Below, piece by piece: positions 1 to 9,714 of a stretch of DNA of 64,000 bases; within the stretch, counting starts at the first letter, position 1, and every line of letters starts with the position of its first letter. This stretch comes from WJKG01 sp964627305 (GTDB lineage Bacteria; Zixibacteria; MSB-5A5; GN15; FEB-12): contig CAZVHP010000001.1 in the NCBI GenBank assembly GCA_964627305.1, positions 496,001-560,000 on the forward strand, in the 5' to 3' direction. Under the pieces are notes generated by a model that made no database searches, was not told where the DNA came from, and saw only the letters and a program-made list of their open reading frames with translations. A program made the translations under genes and the position numbers.

Positions 1-1809
1 GGTATCCTCGATGCCGACACCAGTTGGCTCGACGGCGACAACCGCGGCTACGAAATGATGGTGGCCCGCTGGCCGGTCCGCTCCACGTCCGAAATCGCTG
101 CTGTCATCGACAAGGGCAAACGCTACACCCTGCCCGGCAACACCGGCTTCTGGAAGACGCGCACTGTCCTCGTCGCCGATGACGAGTTCGGCCGCCTCAA
201 CGATGAGACCTTCCACGTCGACCAGTCCGAAGAACTGTCCCGCTACTATCTGCCGGAGGCCATGACCCGCCACAAGATATACATCTGGGACTACCCCTTC
301 GTCGGCCGCCGCAAACCGGCCGCCAATGATGCCATCGTCAACGCCGTCAATGAAGGCGCCGTCATCGTCAACTACATCGGCCACGGCAACCCCGAACTGT
401 GGGCCGATGAACACGTCTTCACACGCACTTCCGATGTCCCCCGGCTCCGCAACAGCAACAGCCTCCCGCTCTTCTTCAACGCTTCCTGCGCGATAGGCTT
501 CTTCGATGATCCCCAGCGCGAGGGAATGGCCGAGGACCTCTTTGTCAAACCCGATGGCGGCGCCATTGCCGTCGTCTCGGCGGCGCGGCTCGTGTACTCA
601 ACCCAGAACTCGGCCTTCAACCGCAAAGTATTCGAGATCCTCTTCGCAGAGGACCTCTCCATGTGTCAGGCCGTCTTCGCCGCCAAGGTGGAACGGCAGT
701 ACCTGTACTCCAATCCACCCAACCCCCTGCGGAATGACCGCACCTACGTCTTCTTCGGCGATCCTTTGCTCAAGCTCGCCTATCCGCGCCTGAAGGTCGC
801 CTTTGACGCCGTCCCCGACAGCCTTGTCGCCCTGCAACCGGTCACCGTCACCGGCAGGGTAGCCGATGAGCTGGGTCAACCCATAACTGCCGATGGCACC
901 ATCGAACTGCGCGCCTTCGACAGCGACCGCGACCTCGAATACCTGCAGACGCCATACACCCTCCCGGGTCCCGCGCTTGTCCGGGGAGCCGCCAGTGTCA
1001 ACGCCGGTCATTTCACCTTCACTTTCGTGCCCCCGCTTGATATCGGCTACGGCGGCAGCGGCGCCCGTATCGTCGGCTATGCCGCCCTTGGTGCCGGCGA
1101 TGCCGTCGGGGCGGTCACCTCTCTGGCGATCTCTACTCAGGCCGCAACCACCACCGATTCGCTCGGCCCCGAAATCCGCTACAGCTTCGCCAACAATGAC
1201 AATTTCATCAGCGGCGATCCTGTCGCGCGCACCGACACCCTCATGATGACTCTGTCCGACCCCTCCGGCATCAACCTCGCCGGCGGCCTCGGTCATGGCA
1301 TCACCCTCGAAATCGATGGCCGCCCCGAGAACACCATCATGCTCACCGATTACTTTGACGGCACCCTCGATGACTACACCTCCGGCACTATCTCCTGGCC
1401 CGTCAGTTCCCTTGAGCAGGGGTTGCACACTTTCAAGATCAAAGCTTGGGACAACGCCAACAACTCCGCCAGCGTGACCTTCTCCGCCAGCATCGAAGGC
1501 GCCGTCCCGCTGGCCATCAGCGAATTCCTCAACTACCCGAATCCCATGCAGGACTCAACCCGCATTTCCCTCATGCTGTCACGTCCCGCCCAATGGATTA
1601 TCCTTGACATTTTCACCCTCTCAGGACGTAAAATATGGACTTACAAGACCAACCAGTCGGTGTCTGCCGGCTTTTTTGACGATATAGTATGGTATGGGAC
1701 AGATTACGCGGCTGACCGCGTCGCCACCGGTGTCTACATCATGAAGGCTACCGTGTCCGGTGGGGGACAATCGGCCGAATCCTTTGGAAAAATAGTCGTT
1801 ATCAATTGA
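1..1809 (+). CDS. C25-family (gingipain/PorU-like) cysteine peptidase, 5' end cut by window
   Basis: The reading frame is open from the first base, so the N-terminus lies upstream; the internal ATG at 55 falls inside the C25 fold and is not a credible start. The family catalytic pair is visible: His in NYIGHGN (codon 382-384) and Cys in NASCAIGFF (codon 487-489). After the catalytic domain come Ig-like beta domains and, from about base 1528, a Por/FlgD-like C-terminal module beginning FLNYPNPM and ending in GVYIMKATV. In Bacteroidetes the C25 protein PorU is the sortase of the type IX secretion system and sits next to porV; here a PorV-like gene starts 16 bp downstream. It could instead be a secreted gingipain-like protease cargo. 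The C25 family call is firm; the PorU role is inferred from synteny. Confidence 0.85.
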   Translation, partial: GILDADTSWLDGDNRGYEMMVARWPVRSTSEIAAVIDKGKRYTLPGNTGFWKTRTVLVADDEFGRLNDETFHVDQSEELSRYYLPEAMTRHKIYIWDYPFVGRRKPAANDAIVNAVNEGAVIVNYIGHGNPELWADEHVFTRTSDVPRLRNSNSLPLFFNASCAIGFFDDPQREGMAEDLFVKPDGGAIAVVSAARLVYSTQNSAFNRKVFEILFAEDLSMCQAVFAAKVERQYLYSNPPNPLRNDRTYVFFGDPLLKLAYPRLKVAFDAVPDSLVALQPVTVTGRVADELGQPITADGTIELRAFDSDRDLEYLQTPYTLPGPALVRGAASVNAGHFTFTFVPPLDIGYGGSGARIVGYAALGAGDAVGAVTSLAISTQAATTTDSLGPEIRYSFANNDNFISGDPVARTDTLMMTLSDPSGINLAGGLGHGITLEIDGRPENTIMLTDYFDGTLDDYTSGTISWPVSSLEQGLHTFKIKAWDNANNSASVTFSASIEGAVPLAISEFLNYPNPMQDSTRISLMLSRPAQWIILDIFTLSGRKIWTYKTNQSVSAGFFDDIVWYGTDYAADRVATGVYIMKATVSGGGQSAESFGKIVVIN

Positions 1810-1825
1810 TCGTGTGGAGAAACTG

Positions 1826-4528
1826 ATGAAAACCAAGCTGCTTGTTCTGCCTGTCGTTCTGATAGCCATTCTTCTTGCCGTCGCTTCTGAGGCCCTGGCC
1901 GTCTCCGAAGCCGCCGTGCTCTACCTGCGTATTGCCCCGGGTGCCCGCGCCGCTGGTATGGGGGAGGCCTTCGTTGCTATCGCCGATGATGCTACCGCTA
2001 CCCACTGGAACCCGGCAGGACTCGGCGCCTATCCGCTCGCTGACGGCTGGCGACAGGCATCTGTACCAGCCCACCTGCGGCCCGTCCGCGGTATCGCCCC
2101 CCTCAAAGCAAGTGGCGGAGTGGACTACAAAGCCTTCGACGTCTGGGCCGTCACTGCCAAAGGACTCGCCCGCTACGATAACCGCTCCTGGCACCTCGGC
2201 GAGAAGTTCCGCACCAAAAGCAGCCAGACGGTCACTCAGATCGTCGCCTCCTACTTCAACCTCACCGACGAACAACGAATCGCCGAGATGGCTGCCCACG
2301 TCGCCGAGACCAACAACCTGAAATCCCGCGACTTTCTCACTGCGCTGGCTGACTCCATCTTGACCATCATACCCGAAGAGCACCAGTCCCGTTCCGCGAT
2401 CAGCGAGCAGTTCGACAGCCTCATTGCCGCCTACAATCAGTGCCGCGTCGACTGGGGATATGTCGAGGAAATTGAAAAGCAGCGCGACAAAGCCCTCCAG
2501 GATGGCACCGTTACCGAAATCGAGTCCGACCGCATCAGCTTCGCAGTCGAGAAAGCGCGTCGACGCACCATCTACGAAGAACTGACAATCCCCTACGGCG
2601 TCGCCCTCGGCGGTGAAATCACCGCCATCACCTCAACCGGCGACAACCTCGTGGTCGGAACTGACCGCGGTGCCCTTGTCTTCAATGGCAAGAGCTGGAC
2701 CACCATCACCGCGGAAACCGGTCTGCCCGGTGAAAGCGTAACTGCCCTGGAGACGGTCGGAAGATCTGTGCTTGTCGGCACCGACAACGGACTGGCTCTG
2801 ATTGCCGGCACTTCGCTCGCAACCCTGCCGGGTTCCGCTGAGATGCCCACCGGAATGGTCGATGCCGTCGGTGCGCGCTCCATGCAGGACATTTGGGCCG
2901 TCATTGATGACCAGTTGCACCACTTCAACGGCACTGACTGGCAAACAGGCATGCCCTATACGGTCACCGTCGATGATACCATCGATCGCGTTGCCTCTCG
3001 GTTCAGCATCTACGGCACCGACCACGAGATGGCGATCATTCGTGAACTCCTCCGTGCCAGTCAGCCCCCTGCCCCTGATCCGCAGGCCGAAGATGCAGCA
3101 GCCGATCTCGATACCACAGCTTCCGACACCCCGGTCACAGACTCGCTCGCCGCCGAAAGCATCATGGCCGACAGCGAACCCCCGGCACAGCCGGCGCCAT
3201 CCGAAACAGAATTGACTGTGGAGCCGGGACAGAAGATAGTCGTCCCGTACTCTGCCGGTATCAAGGGCAGGGTTCACACCATCTACCCGCAGGACAACAA
3301 CGTCCTGCTGATCGGCACCGAATTCGGTATGCTGCGCTTCACCCCCAACGGCTGGACCCTCCTCGGCTATGTCGACTATACGGTGGCCGACGATGAATCC
3401 TTCGAAGACATCGTCAACAAACGAAACCTGACCGATGCTCAGGCCGCCGATCGCTATCGACAGGCTCTCGTAGCCGTCAATGGCCTTGCAAGCGAGGACA
3501 TTACCGCTGGCCAGACCATCAAGGTGTATGCCGCTCCCCTGGCCGCTGAAACCTGGCAGATTCAGCGACGCTCCGACAAGATTCTCGCCGCCACTGCCGA
3601 AGGCGTCCTGTCATACGATGGATCCGTCTGGCAGCGAGCCGATGAAACCGGGCTGGGGCGCTCTGCCACTAACGATCTGGCCATCAACGGCGATGAATTG
3701 TGGCTGACCACTGAAGACAAACTCGTCACCAAAGCCAACGGTCGACGAGAAATCTCCTTCATGCACGTCAACTGGCTCCCCGACCTCGCCGACGACCTCT
3801 ACTACGAATTCCTCGCCTTCGTCGCCAACAAGGAAGGCTGGGGCACCTTCGGAGGCTCGATTACCTTCATCTCCTACGGTACCTTCGAGCGGCGCGGTGA
3901 AGGCAACGAGGACCTCGGCACCTTCGAATCATTCGACCTCGCCGTTACCGGTTCCTACGGAACCCGGCTGTCAAACCGCATGGCCGGCGGCGTCTCCGTG
4001 AAATTCTTGTATTCCCGGCTCGCCGATCAGGGCACCGCCGCCGAAAAGGGCTCCGGCAACTCAGTCGGGTTCGCCGTTGACTTGGGGTTGTTGTATGAAT
4101 GGACACCACGCCTCACCCTGGGACTGGCCATCACCAACCTCGGTCCCGACATGTCCTACATTGACGCCGCTCAGTCCGACCCGCTGCCACGAAACATAGC
4201 TCTTGGTTTTGCCTACAAACTTATGGAGACTGACTACTACCACTTGCTTCTCACCCTCGAGGCAAACAAGCTCATCGCCGATCTGAGCCAGAGTGTCGGC
4301 AATGAACTCGAATCGGTGGTGCTCAACGGCGGTGGCGAGTTCCAATACGCCGACCTGATCGCCTTCCGTGCCGGATACATCTATGACCAGGCCGGTGATG
4401 TCAAAACGCTTACACTCGGCGCCGGGCTGGCGTACAGCATCTTCCGCTTTGACTTCAGCTATATCCCCAGCAGCGAAAGCACCGCGCTGGCCAATACACT
4501 CAGGGTCTCGCTCGCCGTGACACCATAA
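1826..4528 (+). CDS. PorV/PorQ-family outer-membrane protein with large propeller/LysM-like insertion
   Basis: The ATG at 1826 gives a clean signal peptide (KTKLLVLPVVLIAILLAVAS); an in-frame GTG at 1814 is the alternative. The N-terminal family signature is clear (GARAAGMGEAFVAIADD, then THWNPAGLG, about residues 30-70), and residues about 646-900 form the FadL/PorV-type beta barrel (LYYEFLAFV, GTFGGSITFIS, GLAITNLGP). Between them lie some 560 residues that ordinary PorV proteins (about 400 residues) lack: several propeller-like blades (NLVVGTDRGALVFNG, VLLIGTEFGMLRF, ILAATAEGVLSYDG) and two LysM-like stretches (about residues 376-435 and 515-570). PorV carries type IX substrates to the PorU sortase at the outer membrane. 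It follows the C25 gene, as porV follows porU in Bacteroidetes. Confidence 0.8.
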   Translation: MKTKLLVLPVVLIAILLAVASEALAVSEAAVLYLRIAPGARAAGMGEAFVAIADDATATHWNPAGLGAYPLADGWRQASVPAHLRPVRGIAPLKASGGVDYKAFDVWAVTAKGLARYDNRSWHLGEKFRTKSSQTVTQIVASYFNLTDEQRIAEMAAHVAETNNLKSRDFLTALADSILTIIPEEHQSRSAISEQFDSLIAAYNQCRVDWGYVEEIEKQRDKALQDGTVTEIESDRISFAVEKARRRTIYEELTIPYGVALGGEITAITSTGDNLVVGTDRGALVFNGKSWTTITAETGLPGESVTALETVGRSVLVGTDNGLALIAGTSLATLPGSAEMPTGMVDAVGARSMQDIWAVIDDQLHHFNGTDWQTGMPYTVTVDDTIDRVASRFSIYGTDHEMAIIRELLRASQPPAPDPQAEDAAADLDTTASDTPVTDSLAAESIMADSEPPAQPAPSETELTVEPGQKIVVPYSAGIKGRVHTIYPQDNNVLLIGTEFGMLRFTPNGWTLLGYVDYTVADDESFEDIVNKRNLTDAQAADRYRQALVAVNGLASEDITAGQTIKVYAAPLAAETWQIQRRSDKILAATAEGVLSYDGSVWQRADETGLGRSATNDLAINGDELWLTTEDKLVTKANGRREISFMHVNWLPDLADDLYYEFLAFVANKEGWGTFGGSITFISYGTFERRGEGNEDLGTFESFDLAVTGSYGTRLSNRMAGGVSVKFLYSRLADQGTAAEKGSGNSVGFAVDLGLLYEWTPRLTLGLAITNLGPDMSYIDAAQSDPLPRNIALGFAYKLMETDYYHLLLTLEANKLIADLSQSVGNELESVVLNGGGEFQYADLIAFRAGYIYDQAGDVKTLTLGAGLAYSIFRFDFSYIPSSESTALANTLRVSLAVTP

Positions 4529-4559
4529 CGGCCCTGATCCATAACCGAGGGAGTTTTCA

Positions 4560-7500
4560 TTGGACCGAAAACATCCGATTTCCGCCCGCATAATCTTCTG
4601 CCTCCTGCTGGTCGCCCTCGCGGCGACCGGCAGCGCAGCAGACAAACCCCTCTCGCCAGTGAAGAACTACCAGCGTGAGGAAGCCGAGACGCCCCGGCGC
4701 GACTTGCCATCCTTCGCCCGAGGCATGAAACCGGGGGAGGGGATTCTCCCGCTGCAACGCTCTCACCCCTGGGCGCTGCCGGACAAAGCTCTGGCTGCCG
4801 ACTGGAATACCACCATCCACGTCCTTGTCCTGCGCTTCAACTTCCAATACGAAGATGTCGACGACCCCAACACCACCGGCCGCGGCCACATGGACTTCTC
4901 TCGACCCATTGTCGATGCCGCCTCCGAACAGGCCTATCTGGACTCGGTCGGCTATATCGTCGATCCCCCACCGCACGACAGCACCTACTTCGCCAAACAC
5001 ATGGAAGCCTTGCATAACTACTGGTATGCTGTCAGCGACGGCCGCATCTCCATCACGTGGGATATCTGGCCCCGGGGCGATACCGCCACCTACCAGCTCC
5101 CGGAGCACATGAACCATTACGGTTTCTGCGTCGACCGCATCTCCGAACCGCGCCTGCTTGACTCCGTCGTCGCCGGACTGGAACGCTACTTCGTCGACTG
5201 CATCCGCCTGGCTGATACCACTGACCCCGAAATCAATTTCGCCGACTACGGGTCCATCTTCCTGTTTCACGCCGGCGCCGATGCCCAGAACGACGTCTTC
5301 CGCAACACCTGCTCCGATCTGTTCAGCGGCTACATTCGCTTCTTCACCTTCGTTCCGGTCGACAACGACTCCAACGCTGTCCAGCGCGCTCTGATCCTCC
5401 CCGAGTTCGTCTCCCAGGACAACCGCGCCGTTGCCCTCAACAGCCTCATCGCACACGAATTCTGCCACGAGCTTGGCGGCGTTGACCTTTACAACACCTC
5501 CAACTTCTACACCCTCCTCGGTGACTTCGCCCTCATGGATCACAACGGCCAGAATACCGGCCTGATGTTCCCCGGCTACCGTTCCAACGTCTTCGGAGCC
5601 ATGCCCGTCTACCCTTCCGCATGGACCCGCGCCTACCTCGGCCTCTCCGACGTGTTGCAGGTGCGCTCATCCGATGACGTCCGCCTCATTGCCGCCGGCG
5701 TCGATGCCCGGGGACGCCCCGAAGTTGTCAGGGTGCCCATCAGCGAGTACCAGTACTTCCTCATCGAATACCGCACCGTCGATGTCGACGGCAAACAAAC
5801 CTTCATGCTCGCCGATTCCCAGACCAATGTCTTCCGCGGACCGGGGCGACAACTCCCCGATGGATCCACCGAACTGACCACCGAGTACGACTTCATGCTC
5901 CCCGCCGAAGAAGGTGGGGTGCTCATCTATCTGGTCGATGAAGTGGTCGCGGCTCAGGATACCCTCGGCAACGGCTTCAACAACTTCTTCAATAACGCCT
6001 TGCAATGGAACCCCCAACGGCAGTTCGTCAAGCTGATCGAGGCCGACGGTGTCCGCAACCTCAACGGGCTGTGTCCCGCCGGCTGCGGCTTCACCTACCA
6101 ATGGTACGGCTGGGAACAGGACATGTACCGCGAAGACCGCAACAACAGTCTGACACCATCCACCAACCCACCCGCAATCGACAACCTTGGCAACAACACC
6201 CATATCTACATCGAGAACATCCGCCGCGATACCGTCACCATCAGCGGCTACCCGGTTCCCATTGACACGGTTGTCCGCTTCTCCGTGACCACCGAGAAGC
6301 AGGTCCCCGGCTTCCCGGTCCGCATCGGTCGGCCCACCGTGGCCGGACTCAGCCCCATTGCCGCCGACCTTGACCTCGATGGTACCCCTGAACTGATCGC
6401 CGCCTCCGCCAACCGCCTCATCGTCACCGGGGCCGACGGCAGTAACTGGCTGCGCGACTACACCGATTGCGCCACCTGCCCCACATGGTACGACACCGTC
6501 GGCCTCATCTACGACCCCGATACCACCCGCTCACTCGGCGGCCGCGTCGATGTGCATCCGCTCAATCTCTACGCGAAAACCCCCGCCGACATAACTGCCG
6601 GACCCGTCGCCGGACGCTTCACCGATGGCACCCAGACCAGAAACATCGCCGTCGGTTACCCCGCCTCCGGTGGCACCGGCTGGGTCCTCACCTACCAGCC
6701 GCGCGATAACGACCGCGATGGTCAGGCGGATTTTTACCTCACACCCATGCGTACCACCGGTACCCCGATCGCCCTGAGCTGGGGCGGCAGCCTTGCCTGC
6801 CTGACCGACTCCGGCATCGCCTACAACCGCCGCACTCTTGCCGATGCCACCTGGTACGAAACCGATCTGCTCACCACCCACAACTGGGGTATGGCAACCA
6901 TCGGAGACGACATCTTCATCCTTGCCGGCGACGAGTTCACCTCAAGCATCTTCGCCATCACTTCAGATAACGTTGCTGAGCATCCCCTCGATGACCTCTA
7001 CGAACTCGGCCCCGTGATCACCGACATCAACCGCGACAACCTCCCCGAGATCATCGTGGCGTCAACCGATGGCCGTATCGCCATGATCACCGCCGAAGGA
7101 AATGCCGGCAGCTACTCGCTCAGTCTGTTCGCGCAGGCCGACCTGGGCGAAACCTTCACCACCAACCCCATTGTCGCTGACATCGATCGCGACAACCGCC
7201 CGGACATCGTCATCGGCGGCATCAACAGGCTCTATGCCTTCAACGAACGCCTCATCAGCCTGAGCGACTTCCCCATCAGAGTCTCGGATCGCTTCGCAAA
7301 CACGCCGGCTGCCGCCGCCCCTATCGCTGCCGACATCCGCCGATCAACCTCCACCGACCACCTTGAGACGATCTTCCCGTCTGCACAGGGAAGCATCTAT
7401 GCCTTCGACCCCGATCCCGTCTTCGGCTTCCCGCTTCCCATCGGCCTCGCCGGCTATGGCTCCCCCGTGTACTGGGATGTCGAAGGCACCTCCGGCCGCG

Positions 7501-7940
7501 AGGGACGACTCAGCTTCGCAGGCATCGATGGCTGGCTCTACACCTGGACCGCTGACCTCGACCTGTCCGCCGCCGCATGGCCAATGGCCGGCCACAACGC
7601 CGCCGCCACCGCCTCCTTTCCGGCAGACTCACTCGACCAGCCAACCGCCCTGGCCGGACGCCTCCCCGCACGCCAGATGTACAACTATCCCAACCCGGTC
7701 ACCGGCGGCGCCACCACCATCCGCTACCTGCTCGGTCAGGATGCCCGCTCAGTTGAGATTGCTATCTTCGACCTCTCCGGAACCGAAATCCGTCGCCTCT
7801 CCGGACCGACCGCCGCCGGTACCAATGAACTGAACTGGTCCTCATCCGGCGTTACACCCGGCGTCTACCGGTGCATCATTCAGGCTGACTTCGACGGCGA
7901 CACCGAACATGGACACTTTGACATCGCCGTGATACGATAA
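4560..7940 (+). CDS. Secreted M6-family metalloprotease with FG-GAP repeats and C-terminal sorting-type module
   Basis: The start is TTG with a GAGGGAG Shine-Dalgarno just upstream, followed by a signal peptide. A zinc site HEFCHELGG (H299, E300, H303) with a downstream ALMDHNG Met-turn-like segment marks an M6 (immune-inhibitor-A-type) peptidase. Residues about 590-930 carry FG-GAP/VCBS-like calcium-binding repeats (AADLDLDGTPELI, TDINRDNLPEIIV, ADIDRDNRPDIVI). The last roughly 85 residues, from MYNYPNPV to GVYRCIIQ, resemble the Por secretion-system C-terminal domain. It lies 31 bp after the PorV-like gene, so it is a likely exported substrate of that system. The 1126-residue length is normal for such multidomain surface proteases; the protein substrate is unknown. 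Confidence 0.85.
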   Translation: MDRKHPISARIIFCLLLVALAATGSAADKPLSPVKNYQREEAETPRRDLPSFARGMKPGEGILPLQRSHPWALPDKALAADWNTTIHVLVLRFNFQYEDVDDPNTTGRGHMDFSRPIVDAASEQAYLDSVGYIVDPPPHDSTYFAKHMEALHNYWYAVSDGRISITWDIWPRGDTATYQLPEHMNHYGFCVDRISEPRLLDSVVAGLERYFVDCIRLADTTDPEINFADYGSIFLFHAGADAQNDVFRNTCSDLFSGYIRFFTFVPVDNDSNAVQRALILPEFVSQDNRAVALNSLIAHEFCHELGGVDLYNTSNFYTLLGDFALMDHNGQNTGLMFPGYRSNVFGAMPVYPSAWTRAYLGLSDVLQVRSSDDVRLIAAGVDARGRPEVVRVPISEYQYFLIEYRTVDVDGKQTFMLADSQTNVFRGPGRQLPDGSTELTTEYDFMLPAEEGGVLIYLVDEVVAAQDTLGNGFNNFFNNALQWNPQRQFVKLIEADGVRNLNGLCPAGCGFTYQWYGWEQDMYREDRNNSLTPSTNPPAIDNLGNNTHIYIENIRRDTVTISGYPVPIDTVVRFSVTTEKQVPGFPVRIGRPTVAGLSPIAADLDLDGTPELIAASANRLIVTGADGSNWLRDYTDCATCPTWYDTVGLIYDPDTTRSLGGRVDVHPLNLYAKTPADITAGPVAGRFTDGTQTRNIAVGYPASGGTGWVLTYQPRDNDRDGQADFYLTPMRTTGTPIALSWGGSLACLTDSGIAYNRRTLADATWYETDLLTTHNWGMATIGDDIFILAGDEFTSSIFAITSDNVAEHPLDDLYELGPVITDINRDNLPEIIVASTDGRIAMITAEGNAGSYSLSLFAQADLGETFTTNPIVADIDRDNRPDIVIGGINRLYAFNERLISLSDFPIRVSDRFANTPAAAAPIAADIRRSTSTDHLETIFPSAQGSIYAFDPDPVFGFPLPIGLAGYGSPVYWDVEGTSGREGRLSFAGIDGWLYTWTADLDLSAAAWPMAGHNAAATASFPADSLDQPTALAGRLPARQMYNYPNPVTGGATTIRYLLGQDARSVEIAIFDLSGTEIRRLSGPTAAGTNELNWSSSGVTPGVYRCIIQADFDGDTEHGHFDIAVIR

Positions 7941-7957
7941 CCGAAAGGATCACTCTG

Positions 7958-8893
7958 GTGAAAACGCTGCCCCTACTGTGCCTCTGCCTGCTCGTCGTCC
8001 CCATAGCGACTGCCGCCGATTCCCAGTCACCCCACCTGGCCGCCGAACTGCAAAATCTGCGCTACTCATTCGCTCACGCGTCAATCCTGCAAAACGGCAG
8101 CGACCATCACCTCACTTTCGCCCTGACAAACACCGACAACGACACCGACAGCGACAAGGGCAGCGACACCGTACCCTTCATCGATGATATCTCCACTCGC
8201 AGCCACAAGTCACCCGTCAAGGCCTTCCTGCTCTCGCTCGCCGTCCCCGGACTGGGCCAGTACTACTATGGCAGCCGCACCAAGCCCTTCGCCTTCCTCG
8301 GTGTCGAGGCCGTCTCGTGGTTCCTGCACGCATCATGGCACGCCGATGGCAACGATCTGACCAATGACTACGAGAGCTTTAACCAAATCCATTGGTCAGA
8401 AGTCCGCTACCGCACGTCTCTGGAGTGGATATACGAAGCCGTCTACGAGCCCGATATCCCTGCTGTCGAAATCAACCACACCCTGCCGGACACCAGAACC
8501 CAGCAGTACTACGAGATGACCGGCAAATACAGCCAGTTCGCCTGGGGATGGGATGATGCCCGTCTGAATGATTCCGCCCTCACTGACTACTCAGCCGCCA
8601 ACCCGCCCCCGCGAATCCGCGGCGACGGCGTCCCGTACACTCGCAACCGGCTCATCTATGAGGATATGCGCCATGATGCCAATAACAAGTACGACGATGC
8701 CCGCAAGATGATCTATGTCGCTATGGCCAACCATTTGATTACCGCTTTCGAGGCGTTCTTCGTTACCCGGCATCTTAACAACCAGAAAGCCAGGGTTCAA
8801 AGCGACTTCGCCGGTATCGAACTACGCGCCCGCTTCCGGTCGCTGTACAGATCTATGGATACGCCATACCTGGCGTTTACCTATAAGTTTTGA
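7958..8893 (+). CDS. DUF5683-like membrane protein, first tandem copy
   Basis: GTG start with an AAGGA Shine-Dalgarno and a signal peptide (LLCLCLLVVPIATAAD). Residues about 85-125 hold the hallmark VKAFLLSLAVPGLGQYYYG, followed by a second hydrophobic segment, as in DUF5683-type small membrane proteins. The rest is hydrophilic and rich in Asp, Asn and Tyr. The next gene has the same PG-Q/E-YY-G motif, the same FFxxEAVxW pattern and the same tail arrangement, so the two are tandem paralogues. The function is unknown. The position after the surface protease suggests an envelope role. Confidence 0.7.
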   Translation: MKTLPLLCLCLLVVPIATAADSQSPHLAAELQNLRYSFAHASILQNGSDHHLTFALTNTDNDTDSDKGSDTVPFIDDISTRSHKSPVKAFLLSLAVPGLGQYYYGSRTKPFAFLGVEAVSWFLHASWHADGNDLTNDYESFNQIHWSEVRYRTSLEWIYEAVYEPDIPAVEINHTLPDTRTQQYYEMTGKYSQFAWGWDDARLNDSALTDYSAANPPPRIRGDGVPYTRNRLIYEDMRHDANNKYDDARKMIYVAMANHLITAFEAFFVTRHLNNQKARVQSDFAGIELRARFRSLYRSMDTPYLAFTYKF

Positions 8894-8904
8894 CAGGATA
8901 TCCC

Positions 8905-9708
8905 ATGCCGAAACACTTGCCGACCCTTACCTGCGCTGTTGCCCTCATCATTGCGCTGACGACTGCCACCTGCCACGAGTCTGCCCGCGCCCTGGACTTG
9001 CCTCCGTCACCGCTCCAGAGCTGCATGGACAGGAGCCTCACCACACCCATACTGGCCGACCGCGATGAATGGTCCTTCGATGATCCCCAACCCGCTGTCC
9101 GCTTCAAGCCCGACGGCGACAACGCAGGGGAGAAGTCCCTCGCCAAAACCATCCTGCTCTCCACCCTCCTGCCCGGCGCCGGTGAGTACTACCTCGGTCA
9201 CCGCACCAAAGCGCAATACTTCTTCGCCGCCGAGGCCGTCACGTGGATAAGCTTCGCCTCCTTCCGCACCTACGGCAACTGGAAGCGCGACGATATGGTC
9301 AAGTACGCCCGCGACTACGCCAACGCCAACCTCGATGACAAGGGCGATGAGTTCGAGGATTGGGTCGGGTTCTATGAAAGCATCGATCAGTTCAACGAGC
9401 TTGGCCGCGCCACCGATGACCGACCCTATCTGCCCGGAACCGACCAGTACTACTGGCGATGGGAGAGCGCCCAACAACGAGCCGTCTACCGCGATATCAA
9501 GAACTCCTACCGCGGTTCCCATCGACGCGCGAGCTTCATGATCGGTGTCGCCATCGCCAACCGTATTATCTCCGTCATCGACTCCTACCGCAGCTTCCGA
9601 CACATCAGCTCCACCATCGGCGGCGATGACGGCTGGTCATACGAACTGAGAATCGACCCGCTCTCCAGCGGCGACAAGATCCACCTGACTGTCTATCCCG
9701 GGTTCTGA
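8905..9708 (+). CDS. DUF5683-like membrane protein, second tandem copy
   Basis: The ATG at 8905 is preferred over a TTG at 8890 that overlaps the upstream stop; AGGATA lies just before it. The N-terminus is a signal peptide (LTCAVALIIALTTATC). Residues about 75-115 repeat the preceding gene's core: LAKTILLSTLLPGAGEYYLG, then a hydrophobic FFAAEAVTWISFASF. The shared downstream pattern (D-YYW-W, then a hydrophobic MIGVAIANRIISVIDSYRS segment) confirms duplication and divergence. Function unknown. The spacing of 11 bp to the previous stop and 6 bp to the next start indicates one transcript. Confidence 0.7.
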   Translation: MPKHLPTLTCAVALIIALTTATCHESARALDLPPSPLQSCMDRSLTTPILADRDEWSFDDPQPAVRFKPDGDNAGEKSLAKTILLSTLLPGAGEYYLGHRTKAQYFFAAEAVTWISFASFRTYGNWKRDDMVKYARDYANANLDDKGDEFEDWVGFYESIDQFNELGRATDDRPYLPGTDQYYWRWESAQQRAVYRDIKNSYRGSHRRASFMIGVAIANRIISVIDSYRSFRHISSTIGGDDGWSYELRIDPLSSGDKIHLTVYPGF

Positions 9709-9714
9709 TCAGAC

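Noticed and set aside
598..1428. Long minus-strand frame (276 codons) opposite the C25 peptidase
   Set aside because: Mirror of a GC-rich coding frame; Gly/Val/Ala/Asp-rich translation with no motif, while the plus strand encodes a clear protease.
4557..5543. Minus-strand frame of 328 codons opposite the M6 protease
   Set aside because: Antisense shadow with repetitive Gly/Val/Asp content and no start signal.
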